NCBI GenBank assembly: GCA_023974075.1
Contig: CM043798.1
Span: 24,148,441-24,212,440, forward strand
DNA length: 64,000 bases
Source of the DNA: Chaenocephalus aceratus
Lineage: Eukaryota; Chordata; Actinopteri; Perciformes; Channichthyidae
Reading direction: 5' to 3'
The position numbers and the translations under genes were made by a program. Below the pieces are notes generated by a model. It saw nothing but the letters and a program-made list of their open reading frames with translations. It made no database searches and was not told the origin of the DNA. Positions 59,901 through 64,000 of this stretch are shown piece after piece. Position 1 is the first letter of the stretch. Every line of letters starts with the position of its first letter.

Positions 59901-61999
59901 ACAAAACCAGAGATCTACAGTAAAGTGCCGCAGAAGGTCTACAATGATATCCAGTATTTACAGCTGATAGTCACATGACACTATAATGCTACTAGGGTGT
60001 TGGCACTAACACAGTTTATTTTAACTTTAAGTTTTGAAAGATAACTTAAATGTGCAACTAAGATCCTGCAGTATTTTGCAGTTACACATTTTCGGCAGGT
60101 TATCAAAAACAGAACAGGATTATAACCCCCCTTAGAATACAGAGGCTTTACTTGGGGATTATTAAAAAAACAAAAACATTCTCCACATGTAAAAGTATCT
60201 TTGTGTGTTTTTGTGAGAATAAACAATGGGCGTTGTGGCTCATGGGCTTTGAGTACACTCTGTTACACTTTTTTCATTGTGTGTAGGTGTGATCAGCACA
60301 AGGTTTGATATGGGCATCAATATCAGATTCAAAAGCCATACCAGCAGAATGTTTTATCAATAGGCCATGTTAGTTAAGCGCACTGCGATTCTATACCTAT
60401 ACTTAGTTGCCACAACATACTGTTGACTATTTATCGACACAGGAGAAACAAACAAGGACTTAAGGAATAAGTAATAAAGATGAAATATAACAGTATAAAT
60501 AGGGCAGATGATATACAACACTATGACCCCAGCTGTTGCAGAGATAGGCAAGCATGTTCAATATAGCTGGAATTTCACTCTGACAAAAAAATCGATTTAT
60601 ACAACTTCATTCTGAGCAGAGGAATTATTCTGAATTTAGCTTAGTTAATCATCACCGGTCAATACTGTGAATATGTTTCTGCTGGGGAAAATGCTGCTAA
60701 CATCCATTTATAAGACATGCAAAGTGATTTCCCTTATATTTGATTGATTAGGCTCAGAGTGCATCACTATTAGATGTTAGAGGACTGATTCAGGACCATG
60801 GGATCAGGACTACACTCTCCTTCATGTTGCTGGTACCCTTTGATGACTTTATCTTCCTGAAACCATGCAACAGATGAAAATGTTGTGTTTGTTTTTATCA
60901 ACATCTGAGTAATGTATTCCTTTTTGCACCACTGCACCCTGCATAACCATCAAAACATGTAGGGGGGGAAAGGGTTAAACAAAGCTCATCCAAAACACTA
61001 GATAAAATGACAGTGACATGATCAGTGGTAAAGTGGCAGACATGACACCGTTCAGTGCTTGATTTCTTCCCACATTATTTTTTGTAAGATCGCTGTGAGT
61101 CAGAGTTTGTCTACGTGTCCAGATGTGTTTGTTTAGGGGAGATTTATGGAGCCGAGGGAAGAGGTCTCAAGACCAGTGAGAAAGTTCATGGACGCGGAGA
61201 GGCCTCAGGCTCTATCACAGCAGCACAGGCATCATCATCACAGATCGGAGGAGCTATATTTAGCATGTGTTTGATCTTTCCTCACAGGTCACTTCACTGT
61301 CGCGTTTTAAAATCCACACCAAATGAAAAAAAATCCATCTCTCCAATCCAATACATATCCCTCTTTTCATATTTTTTCTGTCCCCATGAATTTTTATTTC
61401 TGCTTTTCTCACTCTCCATCCAAGCTGTCAAACCTTATTTTCCTCACGTCCTGTTTGTACAACAGCCCATCATTGTTGTCCAAACAGCAGCAGCAGGAAC
61501 AGGACCCATGCTGTGATAACTTCAAACTATCATGCAAGTTCTTTTATCCACTTTCTGTTGCTGTCAACATATACAGAGTGCTGGCATTATGTCTCAGGGA
61601 GTGCTGTGATAGGATGTTTTGGGGGGTCTCTACACTGTTTGCTTTTGCAGTGCGTTTCACAGAACACAAATTGGGTTATTTACATAATTATGTTTACACT
61701 GTCGATTGTTATTTTTGGAGGACACACGACACATCAAATCACATCTACAGACCAAGACGAAGCGAATGGAAGTACTCCCATACTCCTAGCTTGTGAAAAT
61801 GTTTGTGAAAAACGTGTGCAAAGTCTCCGAAAACGGAGCAGTGGCTGCGATGCTAGCTTTGCGGCTAGCGGTTAGCATTTTCAATGGAAATATACGTCGA
61901 AATTACCGGTAAATTACCGTACAGCCAATCACAATGCGTGACGTCATGACGTCATTGGTAAGAGACGGAACCCGAACACATATGCTACCCCGAACACTC
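53928..61999. other. Unassigned sequence
   Basis: Eight kilobases without a supportable gene. A weak SINE-like remnant is noted at 59380-59540. Sequence near 61840-61970 contains CTAGCTTTGCGGCTAGCGG and TGCGTGACGTCATGACGTCA, the latter with overlapping CRE-like TGACGTCA palindromes, but no promoter context is visible. Confidence 0.45.
59380..59540 (+). repeat. Possible SINE-like remnant
   Basis: CTTGTGCCATTGAGCAAGACCC resembles the body of fish tRNA-SINEs, and CTAAATAAAAGTC resembles a tail. There is no clear A/B box or duplication. Confidence 0.3.
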
Positions 62000-62379
62000 A
62001 GGACCGTATCCAGGATTTCCTACATACCGAGGTCCAAACATGTATGGGGGGTTTGGGGGATACCCCCGAGATTTTTGGATTTTCATGATCTAGTTAGGTG
62101 CTTTTTAAGTCCTGTGGGGGGTCACACATTGGATAATATATTGATTTCAAACCATGTCAGTGGATGCAGCATCAATTATTTTTGAAAGTGTAATACATAA
62201 GAATCAGTTGATTGTTACTATTAATGATCTGGACATGCAGAAGGACCTGCACTCTCTCTTCTATCTTCTTTAGTCTCTCTGTCTTCTTCCTGTTCATTAC
62301 TCTCTTTGTCCTCTACTCTTTCTCTTTGTTCAATCTCTCCCTCGTTGTTCACTTTTTGCTCCTCCTCACTTGTCGCTCC

Positions 62380-62600
62380 TGCCAGTGAATTAAAAGCAAT
62401 TCAGCCATTTAAACTGTGGGTTTTCTCCGGAAGTTTTTCCTTGTACGATGTGAGGGTAAGGACAGAGGGTCTAAGGACAGAGGGTCTAAGGACAGAGGGT
62501 GTCGTATTGTCATACTGATATTCTGTACAAACTGTGAAGTCCACTGAGACAAATGTAACATTTGTGATATTGGGCTATATAAATAAACATTGATTGATTG
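62380..62600 (+). repeat. LINE/SINE 3'-tail with 15-bp tandem repeat
   Basis: GGAAGTTTTTCCTTGTACGATGTGAGGG leads into three copies of the 15-bp unit GGACAGAGGGTCTAA (about 62459-62502). It then ends TGTGATATTGGGCTATATAAATAAA-like sequence with (TTGA)n. This tail is very common in fish retroposons. Confidence 0.65.
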
Positions 62601-62770
62601 ATTTAGTTCATTTCACTTGTTTGTTTGCATTTTTTTTTTAAATCTGTTTTGTTTGATTCTCAAAAGAGAACAAAGATGTAAGCAAATGGTGTTTTATTAT
62701 GAAATCATAACTGCAATAGATGTATGTTGTTTTACAATTATGCCTATTGTAAATGAAGACTATTGTTATA

Positions 62771-62806
62771 GATAGATAGATGGATAGATAAATAGATAGA
62801 TAGATG
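62771..62806 (+). repeat. (GATA)n microsatellite
   Basis: GATAGATAGATGGATAGATA-type repeats, imperfect, about nine units. Confidence 0.9.
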
Positions 62807-63430
62807 GGGTTATTAAGCCTACATTATTTTGTGTGACTGTACCTGCAGTTCTTCACTGACTTCCATCACTTTCTCTCTCTCTCTTTCTCTCTGCCTGTCC
62901 TGTCTCTTCCTTACCAAAGCTGAGCTTCGACTGACGTAGTCTTTTCATTATATCTGAGTCAGTATAAAAAGAAAACAATACAATGTTATATCTTCAATGT
63001 TTTTACTCAAATTGAAATGAAAGAAAAACATTAAAACGTTTGTTAAAAGGTAATCCTTCTGACATTGGAGGATGAATGTAATTAACTTTAGCTCTATAGC
63101 TAGTTTATTCACGCAATGTAAACCAAAGTAGGCCTATAGCTGCAATATAAGTTAGTGTGCATGTTGTCGGACGTCCACTGACTAACGTAGAGCGTTCACA
63201 CAGGATCTGCTAGTCATAAGATGTCCTGATGAACAGAAACACAAGCAGCCCGCTGGACTCAGATCTCTAGATACCTCATCACTCCTTCGCTGCTCCGGTT
63301 CAAGTCTGGGCTGCGGTGGTTTGTTGATACATGTCGTCTTCTTCTGTTTGCTTTAATCGAGGCAACGTAATTATGCAGTGCCCCCATCGTCAGTAAATGG
63401 AAGTACAACAAAGAAACCCGTTTAGTGCAA

Positions 63431-63715
63431 TTATTTCACAAGTTTTGTTATACACAGCTTGGAAAATATTACCGAGGTCCGGACCTCGGTGACCTCAATG
63501 GTAGATACGGCCATGCGAATACATATGGTACCGACACCGGCACCGCTGCCGCTCGGTACAGAACTAATCTGTCCTTCCTCCTCATCCTGGCCTACAAGTT
63601 TAAAATAACCTGTAAGCTTCGACATGTTTTGTAATAGCTGCTTGTCTCGAAACTCCTTTTCCCTCAACAATTTCCTTTTCGGAGCGCCACTCTCAAACTT
63701 TTTCTTCTCCGACAT
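63431..63715 (-). CDS. Possible first exon of a hAT-transposase-like (ZMYM1/TTF-type) gene
   Basis: The frame starts MSEKKKFESGAPKRKLLREK and continues into QLLQNMSKLTGYF, followed by an acidic DEEEGQ. This layout (Met, basic SGA-x-x-RK stretch, Leu-rich helix ending in a YF) matches the N-terminus of fish TTF-zinc-finger hAT-type transposases. The downstream codons run into the inverted repeat at 63480-63511, so the real exon probably ends before it, or the gene was broken by it. No TTF finger or dimerisation domain is found further left. Alternatives are a domesticated gene or a chance basic frame. Confidence 0.45.
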   Translation of the reverse strand: MSEKKKFESGAPKRKLLREKEFRDKQLLQNMSKLTGYFKLVGQDEEEGQISSVPSGSGAGVGTICIRMAVSTIEVTEVRTSVIFSKLCITKLVK

Positions 63716-63784
63716 TTTCTCCTAAACAACCTTCACCTGTCACTCAATCACTCGCAATTTGAATACGTCACATGTGAAACATAT

Positions 63785-64000
63785 TGTAACGATGACAAAG
63801 GGAGTCGGAAACAGGCTTCAAGTTATTAGGCTTTAATAACTCCTCTTATTCACAGATGATCACAGGTTCATGTACAGCTTGTGGGTTCAACCTCACACAC
63901 ACACTAACTCCCACACATACCCATATATCATATCTACGTCACAACTTCCCGCCCTCCCCGTCTGCTCCCCCAACCACAGGACTGCACCTCAACCAGCATC
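63785..64000 (-). mobile_element. Start of another LTR, cut by the window edge
   Basis: TGTAACGATGACAAAGGGAGTC resembles the plus-strand start of the minus-oriented LTRs at 10759 and 44411, at the same relative distance from a TTTAATAACTCC-type reverse poly(A) signal. The other end lies beyond the window, so this is inference. Confidence 0.45.

Larger units (their letters stand above)
62006..63511. mobile_element. Possible small DNA element with GGACC-rich inverted ends
   Basis: GACCGTATCCAGG...TACCGAGGTCC at 62006-62035 is matched in reverse by GGACCTCGGT...GTAGATACGGCC at 63480-63511, with mismatches. Flanking sequences CGAACACATATGCTACC (about 61973) and CGAATACATATGGTACC (about 63516) are similar direct repeats. 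No standard target-duplication length fits, so the call is tentative. Confidence 0.4.

Noticed and set aside
61915..61970. CRE-like promoter (TGACGTCATGACGTCA)
   Set aside because: The motif is present, but no transcription unit or start can be supported nearby.

Overview
This window looks like intergenic or intronic DNA from a ray-finned (teleost) fish. I see no convincing host protein-coding gene and no rRNA or tRNA gene. The reading frames with recognisable products all belong to transposable elements, and the mix is typical of teleosts: a chromodomain Ty3/gypsy element, TGTTACG-type LTRs, an L2-like LINE end, an APE-type LINE, tRNA-derived SINEs, hAT, Harbinger-like and Kolobok-like DNA elements, and long (CA)n tracts. 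The species cannot be named from the sequence.

Layout. 1-10.7 kb is mostly unassigned AT-rich DNA with a Harbinger-like MITE (1351-1924, TAA target duplication), a SINE (about 7362-7562) and an old local duplication (7.9 and 9.3 kb). A 5.4 kb chromodomain Ty3/gypsy retrotransposon on the minus strand fills 10759-16127, with paired 486-bp LTRs and a GAACA target duplication. Its gag, protease, reverse transcriptase-RNase H and integrase are recognisable but broken by three lesions. At 17353-19376 is a 2.0 kb DNA element (E1) with long terminal inverted repeats (TIRs) and a 7-bp target duplication. At 24482-33103 is an 8.6 kb stack (E2) built on a related element with arms of about 0.9 kb, which landed in a (CA)n microsatellite. 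It has since received a solo LTR, a LINE tail, an L2 3' end and a further relative (E2b, 29656-32681).

33-37 kb is quiet. 37231-38176 is a wreck of a second gypsy family. 39664-42265 is a 5'-truncated LINE on the minus strand with endonuclease and reverse transcriptase. 43-48.7 kb is another nested stack: a fourth relative of E1/E2 (E3) holds a hAT-like element (43584-47772). That element holds a small hAT MITE and a very young non-autonomous LTR element (44411-47362) made largely of GC-rich, proline-coding tandem repeats. 50761-53919 is a hAT-like element carrying a Kolobok-like element with a THAP-domain remnant and a solo LTR. 54-62 kb is quiet. The right end has a LINE/SINE tail, a small inverted-repeat element, a possible first exon of a hAT-transposase-like gene on the minus strand, and the start of another LTR.

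The parts do not form a pathway; they form an insertion history. The most interesting themes are (i) a family of foldback-like DNA elements that share a core but have different outer ends and 7-bp target duplications, and (ii) a young non-autonomous LTR element whose leader and first codons match those of the autonomous gypsy element in the same window. All boundaries were read by eye; family names come from hallmark motifs, not database searches.
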